Source: Xenoacremonium recifei
Lineage: Eukaryota > Ascomycota > Sordariomycetes > Hypocreales > Nectriaceae
DNA: 50,194 nucleotides
Direction: 5' to 3'
NCBI GenBank assembly: GCA_012184525.1
Contig: WOFQ01000106.1
Span: forward strand, 1-50,194
Shown: piece by piece, positions 1-11,103 of the stretch
Layout: each line of letters starts with the position of its first letter
Position numbering within the stretch: the first letter of the stretch is position 1
Notes under the pieces: generated by a model
The model's input: only the letters and a program-made list of their open reading frames with translations
Databases searched by the model: none
Told to the model about the DNA's origin: nothing
Made by a program: the position numbers and the translations under genes

Positions 1-1503
1 GGCGTTTGTGATTGCTATAGCCGCATCCAGGATCAAGTCATGCACCCTGAGTTCGTATGTCGAATACCCATCGCGCGGCTTGTTCTTGAGCTTTGCCAGT
101 CATGCTGCAGCAGCGGCGATGGTATCTGTAGCCTTGCTCAACTCTGAGTCGACGAGATCTCCAAGGTCGCCCTTCTTGTTCATCAACTTTCCAAAGCCCG
201 GGGCAAAAGCTTCCACGAGCTTGTTAAGCCGTTGTAGGTTCATCTGAACGTCGTTATTACTGTTGATAACGACATCAGTCTTCTGTAGAGGATCCATGCC
301 CTCCAGTCTGAAGCTCTGCAAGCCCCTGAGGAACTGCACCGTGGATTGCGCAGACTGCCGGGCGCCGTTCATGAGCTGGTCTGTCTTCTTGTCGTCCGTA
401 GCGAGGCGAGTCAGACCCTTGGTGTTGCTGCAGACATTGGCGACAGAACCCGAAAATACGTTGATGGCCTTGATAAGGGTTGCATGCTCGCTGTTCGGTC
501 TATCAGCGATGAAGTTGTTGAACGAAGTTGCGAACTCCATGGCGCTCGCAGATGCCTTCTCGATCTGGGAAAGGACGTATGAAGGAGAAGTATTCTGGTT
601 GCCAGCCTGCATAGATGAGTCGAGTTCGTAGAGAGCATCATCGACTCGAGAGACGCCAGCCTGGAGCACCGAGTCGATAATATCGTTGATTTTGTCCAGG
701 TTAGCCAGGATCACCGCGTCGATTTGACCGTCCAGTGCATGATCCGCGTCGCCCTGGTTCTGCTTAAGTTCGTTCAGCTCGATCAAAGTCTGGTCCATGC
801 CAGCTTTATAGACTTCGAGTTCCTCTTCCTTCTCTCGCAGCAGCTGCTCAAGATCCGAGTTTCCATCCCTCATGCCGGATTGAGCCTCCTCCAACGCTCG
901 CGACTTGTTGCGAAGAGCCTCCTCAAGATCGGCCATCTCACAGTTATACTTAGCAAGCATGGTCGACAGCTCGTTGCCCTTGCTCCTTTCCAAGTTGTCT
1001 GCGCGGTCCATAGCCATCCGCAACTCTCGACGCAGCTTCTCGACTTCATCCTTGTTACTGCCACTCAGCCGGTCCTTATCGTAAAGAGCCCTATCGCGTT
1101 CGCGAATCATATCGGCCAGTTCCAGATTCTTGGTCTTGATCTCTCGCTCGAGCTTCTCCCGTCTCTCAATAGCTTCCTGCGCACTGGCGGCCTTGAGCTG
1201 CACTGACTTAAACTTCTGGAGCAAGTCGAGATACTCATGGCGTAGTTACGAATAAAGCTTCGCGAGAGCTTCATATTTTATGCGCCAGGTGTTAACCTGC
1301 TCTTGCAAGGCGCGGATTTGGTCGTCCTTGCTGTTGATCTGCTGACCCAGGCTGTTCTGCAATTGACCGAGCTCGCCTTCCAAAGCTTTCACGCGTTGGT
1401 CGTACTGCTGGAGCATCAATTGATCTCGTTCGTACTGAGCGCGAGCATTGAGATTCTCTCGCTCCAGCTCGGCGAGTCGCCCCTGGGTTTGCCACTCTCC
1501 CTA
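1..1503 (-). pseudogene. SLA2: SLA2 (End4/HIP1R family) fragment, truncated and with stops
   Basis: The minus strand encodes the central coiled coil and the following conserved region of Sla2, the endocytic adaptor that links clathrin and membrane to actin. Recognisable blocks include QEQVNTWRIKYEALAKLYS, the RREKLEREIKTKNLELADM heptads, GLQSFRLEGMDPLQKTDVV and FGKLMNKKGDLGDLVDSELS. Homology continues to the left edge (LAKLKNKPRDGYSTYEL), so the C-terminal talin-like I/LWEQ part would lie outside. Two in-frame stops interrupt it. A TAA at about 1244-1246 stands where Gln is expected in LYS-Q-LRHEYL, and a TGA at about 100-102 stands before LAKLKNK where Arg is expected. Both are explained by one C-to-T change. 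The N-terminal ANTH domain is absent: homology ends near 1500 and the sequence becomes a minisatellite. I read this as a recently broken or duplicated copy. A complete SLA2 elsewhere is expected but not visible. Confidence 0.85.
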
Positions 1504-1940
1504 CGACCCTCAGGTGGTCCTTGTGCATGAGGCTGAGAACCCCCAAGGCGCTCTCGAGAGGAGTTAGGGACCTTGGATCGGCCCCATGGAGAAGGTCTAT
1601 AACCCCTAGAGTCCTCTCGAGGAAACTCAGGAACCCTAGATCGGCCTCGTGCATGAGAAGGTCCATGGCCCCTAGGCGGCTCTCGGGACGGTTCATCGCC
1701 TCTAGACCGCTCTCGAGAGGGCTTACGGGCCTGGGGCTGATCCTGTGCATGAGGAGGCTCGTAGCCCCTGGGCTCTCGAAAGGAGACACGGACCTGGCGT
1801 GGATCCCGTGCGTGAGGCTTGTAGTGCCTAGGCTGGTCTCTTGCACGACGAGGCTCTCGAGAGGAGAATACGTCGTCGATCGAAGAAAATATATCGCTGA
1901 TCGAAGAAAATATGTCGTTAACGAGACCTTTGCTCTTCAT
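1416..1940 (-). CDS. Low-confidence repeat-encoded 174-aa ORF
   Basis: An ATG at 1940 opens a 174-codon minus-strand frame. It starts with a short Ile/Ser/Asp stretch (NDIFSSISDIFSSIDDVFSS), continues through the Arg/Pro/Ser minisatellite and ends by reading about 85 nt of the SLA2 remnant in a different frame. No known domain, signal peptide or membrane segment is visible. Because the frame is kept open mainly by the repeat unit being a multiple of three, and the end is out-of-frame SLA2, it may be an accidental ORF. A young repeat protein cannot be excluded. Confidence 0.2.
   Translation of the reverse strand: MKSKGLVNDIFSSISDIFSSIDDVFSSREPRRARDQPRHYKPHARDPRQVRVSFREPRGYEPPHAQDQPQARKPSRERSRGDEPSREPPRGHGPSHARGRSRVPEFPREDSRGYRPSPWGRSKVPNSSRERLGGSQPHAQGPPEGRRESGKPRGDSPSWSERISMLALSTNEIN
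1505..1920. repeat. Imperfect ~63-66-bp minisatellite plus 21-bp doublet
   Basis: Between about 1505 and 1860 a unit of roughly 63-66 bp recurs five to six times with divergence. Each copy carries a CTCTCGAGAGGA-like motif, a GTGCATGAG-like motif and a CCCCTAG-like motif. Read on the minus strand the units give Arg/Pro/Ser-rich repeats such as REDSRGYRPSPWGRSKVPNS. From about 1872 to 1912 a shorter 21-bp unit (GATCGAAGAAAATAT core) is duplicated. The array starts exactly where SLA2 homology stops, so it may mark the breakpoint that removed the SLA2 N terminus. Confidence 0.7.
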
Positions 1941-2717
1941 CGTGATGATCAGTGGGTGCTGTGCTCATCGGATCTGGTCTGAGGGACAGAAGCGACCTTA
2001 TATACTTGAATGCATCCATGGCTCTCCTAGAGAGTGAGGCTCTGCTTGAGGCTCTGCGGGAAATCATTTGCACCTCAAGGCGCAGATTCTTGGACGTGGC
2101 TAGGCGACAGCATCGCGTTATCCTTCTATTGGGGCTTGCGTTGCACTTCTTGCGGATGACCACCGAACCTGCAGCCTGGTGGTCTCGCTTTCAGCCGCAA
2201 GGTTGCGTTTTCGCAATGAATTGTGCCTCAAGGTAACATGCCCCTCAGCACTAGCCGTGTCGGCACACTTCGTCGCCACTTGGACAAGGCCTTTGTTCCC
2301 CGACATCCATGGCATGACTATTTACCACCCGACTTGATTGTCTGCATGCGGGCATGGCCTCCGCGACCCCCAGGCTTCTCCTCTTGCAAATGACGTCTGC
2401 AGGAGCTACAAGTCACAAACACACGGATCTTTTCTTAGACCAAAGCTCTACTACTTCGGATACTTGAGCTGATATGGACCAATCCTTTGACGGCTAAAGA
2501 TTCTGTGATCAAGACTTGTTTATTCCCGCATATTAGCTATTTCAATTAAAGAATTATATTCAAGCTCATCACGCATTGAATGAAACCAGATTCCCCCTCG
2601 GCGTTGTCCTTCTAGCTGTTTATTTTATTATCACACTTGGGTTTGATATTCCGAGCGGAGATAACCGAGCTGATTCCGTATTAGTTGACTTCCGGATTCT
2701 GTGTGCGATTGAACTTA
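1941..2717. other. Intergenic, no gene seen
   Basis: About 780 bases between the repeat ORF and the methyltransferase remnant. The right half (2440-2700) is more AT-rich. I see no conserved protein, RNA gene or repeat; short frames here look accidental. Confidence 0.5.
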
Positions 2718-3460
2718 CTATGGCCAAAATCGATGCCTTTTCGTATTCCTAAGGTCTTTCCTGACGATTGACAAAAACACCGTGATCTCAGCAAGCGCCC
2801 ATCCCAAACTTCTCAAGTATTGGAGTGAAATCCCCTCTAATCCCTCATCCAGGGCCGTCATGACCCTTTCACCTCGTTCTTGAAGAATCCTATCAGTCGG
2901 CCATGAATTACATGGAATCGACCCGTTGACCCTTTCGATATCCTGAAATCCAGCACTCTGCAGAGCTTCTATCAGCGATTCTGGGGTTGTTATTGGTCTT
3001 CCAATCAACTCAGCCGCCTTGAATAAGCATCGAGACCACTCAGAAAGAGGATCACAACGATCGGTCTTGCCATCTTCGTATACGGGGTCGTAAAGAAGGA
3101 GCTGGAACTCGCATCGACCTCCACCTCTGAGGCATCTGCTTGACAGTGAGCTTATCGATCCTTTTGGGAAAATATGAACGCACCGCTTGGCTTCCTTGAT
3201 GAACTTCTTCACATTTCTAATGCTGATAATATCCCGGCAGAAGATGAAATCAAATGTTCCGGTTGGAAAAGACCAACGTTTATCAAAGTCGTCAATCTCA
3301 AACTCGACGTTTGGAGGTACCCTACGTCAGTCAGATTATGGGATCCTCACTTGCATGACAGAGCGCACCACTTCGGTTGAATTGCACTTAAGTCTACACC
3401 CGTGACCAATGCCTCCGGGTGCTCCTCAGCTGCTAGACATATTAGTTGCATTCTCTTGAC
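2718..3460 (-). pseudogene. LaeA-like SAM-dependent methyltransferase, 5'-truncated
   Basis: The minus strand encodes the C-terminal two thirds of a LaeA/UMTA-type methyltransferase, a family of fungal regulators and tailoring enzymes linked to secondary metabolism. Three exons fit: 3369 to about 3460, 3184-3321 and 2718-3135. They are separated by 47-nt and 48-nt introns with GTGCG donors and TAG/CAG acceptors, and all phases agree. Visible blocks are EEHPEALVTGVDLSAIQPKW (SAM motif II region), FEIDDFDKRWSFPTGTFDF, FIFCRDI, the GGG-CEFQ turn, the Glu/Gly-rich GLEGISLQYLRSLGW helix and the family-typical terminal RKDLRN...RFWP. The expected upstream GTGTG SAM-binding loop and N terminus are missing: sequence 5' of about 3460 does not resemble the family. 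I call it a truncated pseudogene. A missed 5' exon is the alternative. It lies head to head with the ABC transporter at 3600. Confidence 0.75.
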
Positions 3461-3599
3461 AGAGTTGTTACGGCTAGTGGCGCAACCCCCGCATTTCTGG
3501 AGGAGTGCACTTATCGGGGCATGTGCACTAAAATACTTAGCGCTGATCTCTGACATTGTGAGTCCAGACACAAACAAGCCCTCCCACCCACCACTCATC

Positions 3600-6500
3600 A
3601 TGGCTTTGGCTTCAGACATTGATTTCGTCGTCGTCCTACGCGACCTTCTCAATCGGTGAGTAGATAGAGCGTCGCTGAAATTTTAACTGATGAACGGTTC
3701 GGACTGGCTAACCGTTTGCTCCTGTGACTAGCTACGCTCACTTCCCCTGTCCACCCACCTTTCTTGCGGTATCCGTCGGATTGCTTCTGTGGCAATCCCG
3801 TGAATCGACTCCCGTCCAGCGGCGCGCTCACCCCAGAAGATGGTCTGCTCGAGGTGTTCCTTCCAAGTGCCTAGAGATTTTGTTGCTGAGCACGTGTCTG
3901 ATATTCAATCAACATGACACTCTCCAGGCTTCGGAGCAAGTTTCGGTTACCGTTACCACCTTCTGGTCATACCTCATCGTGCTCTTCCTATTGCGCAACA
4001 TCCCACCTCCTGGTCTCGAACGCATTCCACATATAGCCTGGCAGCACTCATTGTTCTTCTATAGCCTGACCTGGGCAATTGCTATAACTACCCTCCAGGC
4101 TGGTACAATAACTACAGTGGTATTATCGTGCTTACTTGCCACAATCCTAGTTACGCCACGCCCACTCCCCGAAACCGAAGAACTCATACTGGATATGACT
4201 GCAGAATCTCGAGCTTCTCTCTTGAGCCTTCTGAGCTTTGCCTGGCTGGATGGAATGCTGTTTAAGGCTTGGCGAAGTGGTACACTCAAGGCTGAGCATG
4301 TTCCCATGCTCGGCGCGGTTGACGCTGCTGCTCTAAGTGTTGCCTGCTATAAGCAGTCTGGGTGAGTTAGCTATCCATTTATTGCCCGACATATGAGACG
4401 AGATCCCTAACGTCTGCTGTCAAGATCATCTCTCCTCTTTAATCTTTTACGGCACTTTAGATTTAACCTGTTGACCCAGGCGCTCCTTGCTTGCCTTTTT
4501 GGAGTCCTCAGTTTTATCCCAACTCTCCTTCTTGGATCGATCCTACAACATCTTGAGGACAGCAAAGCGATACATACTAAACAAGTTCAATATCATATGG
4601 TACTTCTCTTTCTCACCAGCGTTTCAGCATCTGTTGCCGAGGGTCAGGCCTTATGGATCGGCCAGAAAACTGGGCTTTATATGAAGTCGATTCTCGTCAA
4701 CCAGGTGTACGAGAAAGCATTAAGACGTCCAATTGTTCCTAGAACCTCGACGGGCCGACGAGAAAACTATCCAATTCTCAGGGCCAGCACCGGAACTATC
4801 ATGAATCTTTTCACGACTGACATAGCCATGGTATCTGACTCTGGAGCGAATATGCATCAGGTCTAGGCATCTGTCCCTATTCAGATTCTTCTTGCCATCA
4901 CTCTCCTATACCTCACTCTAGGATACAGTGCGTTTATAGGTGTTGCTTTGATGATAGCGATGGTGCCTGTGAATTCGCGCATTTCCAAGCGTTTCGGTGC
5001 CATTCAAATGCAAGTCATGGCTGCCTCAGATGCCAGGATTCAAACTATAACCGAGATGATCCGCAACATCCGGGCAATCAAGTTGATGGCATGGAGTTCA
5101 CTCTTCCGACAGCAAATCGATGGCAAACGAACGGCTGAACTTCAGATTCTTTGGTCTCGGTACATGCTCTGGTCAACTGCTGCGACTATCTGGTATGGCA
5201 TGCCCCTGTTGATAACCTTCTCATCATTCCTAGTGTATGCACTCATCCTGGGGAACCCCCTGACACCCTCGCTTGCATTCACATCGTTATCCCTTTTCAA
5301 CTTACTCAAGACGCCACTGGACGACTTTGTTGGTGCTCTCAATCGCGTCTAAGCCTGTCTCGTGTCGATAAGGCGGATAGAAGATTTTCTCGCCGAAGAT
5401 GAGACCCAAAAGCACAGGGCTTTGCGAGACGATGCAGTTCTGGATGAGCTTGGTTTTGAGGACGCGACGTTTGATTGTTCTGATGAACACGGGTCGGAAG
5501 CTTATTACGAGAAAAAGTCCAATGACTTCAGCCTTCGAAATCTCAGCCTGAAATTCAAGCCTGGAAAGCTCACTGTTGTCTTCGGAGCTACGGGCTGCGG
5601 CAAATCGTCACTGCTCCTGGCACTGTTGGGGGAGATGCCCCTTGTCAAGGGGGCCGTAAGGAGGCCTGCCACAGACAGCCGCGAAACTTTACCAGCAGAC
5701 AGAAAACCTGGTCTGACCAACAGCGTTTGCTTTCTGTGCTCAAGAAGCATGGCTGACCAATGACACGATACGGGCTAATATTCTCTTCGGCGGAGATTTG
5801 GACGAGGAGCGTTACAAGGCTGTTCTAGATGCCTGTGCGCTTACGCCTGACCTCAAAATACTTCCCCAGGGGGATCTAACTCTAGTCGGAGACGGCGGAG
5901 TGTCGCTTTCAGGTGGGCAAAAGCAGAGAGTTGCCCTCGCTCGCGCTGTGTACTCCCCTGCAGGCAACCTTCTTCTGGACGACTCTCTGAGTGCTGTCGA
6001 CAACCATACTGCGTCCTGGATCTTTGAATGATGTATCGCAGGATCATTGATGAAGAGGCGGACCTGTATTCTTGCGACACACAACGTCACGCTCGTTGCT
6101 TCCGATGCCGATTACATGGTGAAAATGGAACATGGTGCCATTATTGCGGCTGGTACCCCGCTAGAGCTTGAGGCGATGGGTCATACTCCCAAACTTGCGA
6201 AGAATATGATGAGCAGCGGGATCGCTAAATCAATGTACCATGCAGAGAAGGCTGCGAATGATGAGCAACCGGGCGGGGAATGCGAAAATGCAGTTGAGTC
6301 CGAAGAGCCATTGGATACCTCACTCGAAGCCAAGGCTGATGGAACAAATTCGAAGCGAATTGCATTCAAGTACCTCTCTGCCATGGGTGGGTGGCGATTC
6401 TGGACTCTTCTTGTATTCTTCTTCATTGCCCAGCAAGCCGGATCCATCATGACCAACTGGTGGGTTCGGGAGTTGTCTAATGCAACAGTACAAGCCGGCA

Positions 6501-8291
6501 TGAAATCAACGAACACGTCTGATGGGAGCAGCAATCAGTCGGCACCCACAGTGTCCTATTACTTTGCGATTTATGCTCTTCTTGTCTTGACGTACTTGAT
6601 TATGGGCTTTCTCAGATTGTTTGCTTTGTCCCTCGGCTCTCTCACGGCTTCAGGGCACATTCACAACAACGTTCTGCAATCCGTCATGAATGCAACCTTA
6701 GGCTTCTTCAATGATAATTCTTTTAGACAACTACTCAATTTGTTCTCTGGAGACATCCGCACTCTGGATCAAGACCTCGCTGTGCTCGGTATTGCGACGT
6801 TGCACTTCGCGGGGGCGCTTGCAGGAATTACGACCTTGATTATTGTCGTCACACCCGCCTTACTACTACCTGGCATTATCATCGGCGCTATTTACTATTT
6901 CATTGCTGTGATTTATATCACTTCTTCCCGTGACCTTCAGAAGATGGAGTCGAGCCGCCGCACACCGCTCTCACAACACCTTGGCGAGACTCTCTCTGGA
7001 GTCGTAACTATACGCGCTTTTGGCGTGGAAGAAGAATACAAGACTACGACTTTGGATCTTCTTGACAAATGCAACCAATCTTCTTTCTTCTTGTCATCGA
7101 CTGAGAGGTGGCTGGTATTTAGGCTCAGTTTGACTGGGGCCTTTGTTTCCCTGTTCACTGGTATCTTTGCTATTACGAGGTCTGGAAGGCTTAGTGTCGG
7201 CATAATCGGCCTGAGCATGTCGTATGTTGTATCCTTTTCGGAGCATATCCTGTGGCTTATCCGATATTACATGGCAAACTCCCAGAATATGGCTGCGTAA
7301 GTCTTAGCCTGATGATTCTCATCCGTAGTAGAATCTAGTAGCTGACTTTGTGTGTAATAGACTAGAGCGTCTCGAAAACTGCCTCGACCAATCACAAAAG
7401 GCCCGTGAGGCAACAGGCGGCACGAAGCCCGCCCAAGACTGGCCTGCGTCGGGGGTGGTGCAGCACGATGGCGTCTCGGCTCGATATGCACCACATTTGA
7501 ACCGTGTTCTCTAAGGCTTGTCGTTCACTATCGCAGCTCAAGAAAAGGTTGGTGTGGTTGGCCGCACCGGAGCCGGGAAATCAAGCTTAGCGTTGACATT
7601 GCTTCGTGGCCTCGAGATTGAGACTGGTCAGATCATGATTGACGGGCTGAACACAAGAGAGTGTGATCTGCATGAATTGCGTCGTCGGCTAGCCTATGTC
7701 CCCCAAGATCCGATACTTTTTGCCGGAACTTTGCGCTCCAACCTCGACCCTTTTGGAGAGCATACGGATGGAGAGGTGCTCAACGCTATTGGCCGTGCTG
7801 GCTTACTCGACTCTTGGAAGGAAGCCGAAGCCGGTCGGGCCACGATGACGTCGGATATTGGCCTAGGCAAGTTTGGAGACCTATCTCTTGCTGTACTAGA
7901 TGCTGGGTCAAACATCTCTCAAGGACAGCGCCAACTCATTTGCATTGGTCGTGCTATTCTGAAAGGGTCAAGCATTATCATTTTGGACGAGGCCACGGCA
8001 TCAATCGACGACGAATCAGATGTCAGAATCCAGACCTGCGTGAGAAAGATGCGGGCCACTGTCATCACGATCTCGCATCGCCTTCGGACCGTCATTGATT
8101 ATGATCGAATTATTGGATTGGACGGAGGGCAAGTCAAGGAAAATGACCATGCTTGGCAGTTGCTGCAACGCCAAGACGGAATTTTCAAGGACATGTGTGA
8201 GTCAGCGGTAGACCGGAATGAGTTGGTGGCATTGGCTGAAGCGGCATGGGATGCCAGGTCAAAGCGAGCAGAAACCAAATCGCTCATCTAA
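3600..8291 (+). pseudogene. ABCC-type (MRP-like) multidrug ABC transporter, decayed
   Basis: A full-length ABCC-like exporter reads through four exons: 3600-3655, 3732-4361, 4425-7296 and 7361-8291. Introns have GTGAGT/GTAAGT donors. NBD1 has Walker A GATGCGKSS, signature LSGGQKQR and the LLLDDSLSAVD box. NBD2 has Walker A GRTGAGKSS, a degenerate ISQGQRQL signature, Walker B IIILDEATAS and H-loop ISHRL. Hydrophobic TM blocks precede each. The gene is broken by TAG at 4864-4866 (Trp expected), TAA at 5350-5352 (Gln expected), a one-base insertion near 5730 that shifts to the frame giving FCAQEAWLTNDTIRANILFGG, TGA at 6029-6031 and TAA at 7512-7514. All four nonsense codons are explained by C:G-to-T:A transitions. 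The N terminus looks short for a family member with a TMD0. It would have exported a small molecule, perhaps the product of the neighbouring methyltransferase pathway; that link is inference. Confidence 0.88.
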
Positions 8292-8389
8292 AATCTTTAC
8301 CCCTCTGCCATCACAGAACATGATCGAGGCAGCTCCCTCCCCACCTCACTTCTGCATCCTCTCTGTACCAGCGAGCGAGCATCAGCAAT

Positions 8390-11103
8390 ATGGAAGACAT
8401 CGACATACACGATTCCCCGACATCGCAAGACATTGTCGCTACGTGCCAACAAACGCATTTCAACATTTTAGACGACAGGAGATCGTCGGAGGTGAGCTGC
8501 CCGCCGTCTGCTGGGGAATTAATGGGCTCTGACTCGCGTGCTTATCGCAGGTCTCAATCGAACAGTTGACGCTCTCTATCCGTCCTCCCTCCGAGAAGCC
8601 GGCCAAGGGCAGGAAAGCTAAGGCTAGATTGCCCAAGACGCGCGAAATCCTCGTCGATGCTACGCTGAAGCTCAAGGCAGGCGTCCATTACGGCCTTCTC
8701 GGCCGCAACGGATCCGGAAAGTCTAGTAAGGCGTGCTTCTACAGGGTGCTGCTGTCCTGCATGCGCTAACACCGTAACTACTCGACCAGCACTCCTAAAG
8801 GCCATAGCTACTAAGGCCATCCCCGGACTGTCCCTTACTACCAGAATAGCCCTATTGCAGCAAACCGCAACCGACAATAAACACACTCCACAAGAGGCAT
8901 CATATACAGCCGCCCCGAATCGCGACAGTGACCAAAAGAGGTCCGCTCTGCAGTTTATTCTCGAAAACGACATAACTAGAAATAAGGTACTGGCCAAATA
9001 TAACAGTCCAGAAACTCTCATCCTCTACAGAAGGCTATAGCTAATAGATACATGGACAGTGCTCTACCGACCTAGAAATGAACGCAATAATGACGACAAT
9101 AACGATGACTCTTAGCGGATTCGGGCTTACCGGCAATTGCAATATAATCAGATACAACAGGAGCTAGGCGAAATAAGAAAGAATACAGCTCTGCAGAGTA
9201 GTACCAGAGGCTTGCAGGCGCGCAAGGAGTTAATTGCGTTCAAGAAACACATAGAGGAAGCTAGCAACAGGTTCATCTATCTGCCAGAGAGAATAAACAG
9301 GGTAGGGAAGGTATACAAGAAGAGGAGGATAGCATAATTTACTTAACAGCTAATCAACCTTCTCAGGCTCAATACTATGGAATTATCCTCGGATTCAAAG
9401 GAATGCCACAACAAACTAGCGGAAGCGTCTAAATTAATGCTGCAACTTCAGGCAGAGCTTAAAGAGGTAAGCGAATTCATCTTATCGCATTTTATAAAGC
9501 TAGCATTATGGCAGGGGCTGATAGCAAGTCCAACATCTACAGCGGCATTTAGACGATCTCAAGACACAGGCAGTAAAGCTATTATCCTGTCTTAGGTTTA
9601 GCCAGCCGATAATCCATACACTACTGCATAAACTCTCTGGAGGTTGGCAGATACGCACTATTCTAGCCAGTATTCTTCTTCAAGACGCCGATATCATAAT
9701 ACTAAACAAGCCCACCAACTTCCTTAACCTTCTTAGTATTATCTAGCTTCAGAGATATTTAGTCGACCTTCGAGACGAGTCTGAAAAGACAGTCATTATC
9801 GTTTCGCATAACCGTAACTTCATTAATCACGTTTATCAGGAGATTATCTTAATTCAAGACCAATCTCTAGTCTACTTCAACGGAAATCTCTCTGCTTACG
9901 AAGAGGACCTACAATCACAGAGACATAACCTCACCCGAATAAAAGCAGCCCAGGACAGACAGATTAAGCACATAGAAAAGACCATCGCAAAGAACATAAA
10001 AGCAGGAAAGAAACATGGCAATAATAACAAGCTGCAGTAAGCTGTCTCTCGCCAGAAGAGACTAGAAGATCGTAGAGACATGCAGGTTAACTCCAAGGGC
10101 GGCAGGTTCAAACTATCCAGAAACATGGCAGATATGCGGCAAACTCCCTAAACCCTTGGACTACACTAACTCCAAGAAATAGGCTTTCACAAATCAAAGC
10201 GTGCAGCGATTAATATCCCACCAGAGGAGAGCTCCGTAAGTATATCACTCCCACTCGCCCCTGATCTCCAATTCCCGGGTGCCCTTATCTCATTAGATTG
10301 CATCACCTTCTCTTATAGCTTAGAACAAGCCTCCATACTCCGCGACATCAATTTGAACATCTATATAGGCTCTCGCATTAGGATCGTTAGCCTCAATAGC
10401 TGCAGCAAGTCAACTTTGGTCAAACTCGTCACCGACATTACCCAGCCGAGCAAGGGTAGCATCAGTCAACATCCCCGCCTAAAATTAGGATACTACTCTC
10501 AATCAGCAGTAAAGGATTTACAAGCGGCCAGAAAGGCAGATTTATCCAAAACTGCATTAAACACCCTCACTGCAGAGGCTAGGGACAAGATAGATAAAGG
10601 CGACATACGCAGCCTCCTCAGTTCGTTCCACCTGGTCAGCGACATAGCCTCTCAAACCCCCATAGCCAAGCTCTCGGGAGGCCAACTTATAAGTCATCCC
10701 CACGACTCAATAAGTCAGTCCCTCTAACACCAACTCCTCCCAGATACGCCTTACTCTAGCTTATATCGTATAAAAGCACCCCCACTTACTTATCCTCGAC
10801 AAAGTGACGACCCATCTCGATTTCTATACCGTTCAGGCTCTTAGCAGGGCATTAAGGAGATTCAATAGTGCAATACTTATCATATCACATAATCAGTTTT
10901 TTATCAAGTCTGTTATCGAGGGGAAAGCCGAGCTGCTTAGACTTAGCCCAGATAATATTAGTAGTAGTGAAGAGGAAGAAAAGGCCGAGATGCAGCGATC
11001 ACTCTATCTCCTGAAGAAGGGAAAGCTATCTCTTTTGGAGCATAGAATCGAGGATTTTAAGGAGAGCCTGGGGAAAAGGGCAGAAAAGTTACTGCATCCC
11101 TAA
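8390..11103 (+). pseudogene. ABCF-type ATPase (GCN20/ARB1-like), heavily RIP-like mutated
   Basis: The first exons are well preserved: 8390-8491, 8551-8725 and from 8790, with correct splice phases. They contain Walker A LLGRNGSGKSS and the ABCF-like sequences TLLKAIATKAIPGL and ALLQQT. From about 9041 the frame collapses with many stops (for example 9038-9040, TAG in place of Trp near 9743), yet ABCF sequence can be followed to the end, including the linker Lys/Arg helices near 9960-10110. The second ATPase domain (10320-11103) reads SLNSCSKST where GLNGCGKST is expected, LLILDKVTTHLDF where a Glu follows the Asp, and SHNQFF where SHDRFF is expected. All are G-to-A changes that would destroy ATP binding and hydrolysis. 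The tail (VYLLKKGKLSLLE-like) is retained. Soluble ABCF proteins act on ribosomes rather than in transport. It is certainly non-functional. Confidence 0.88.
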
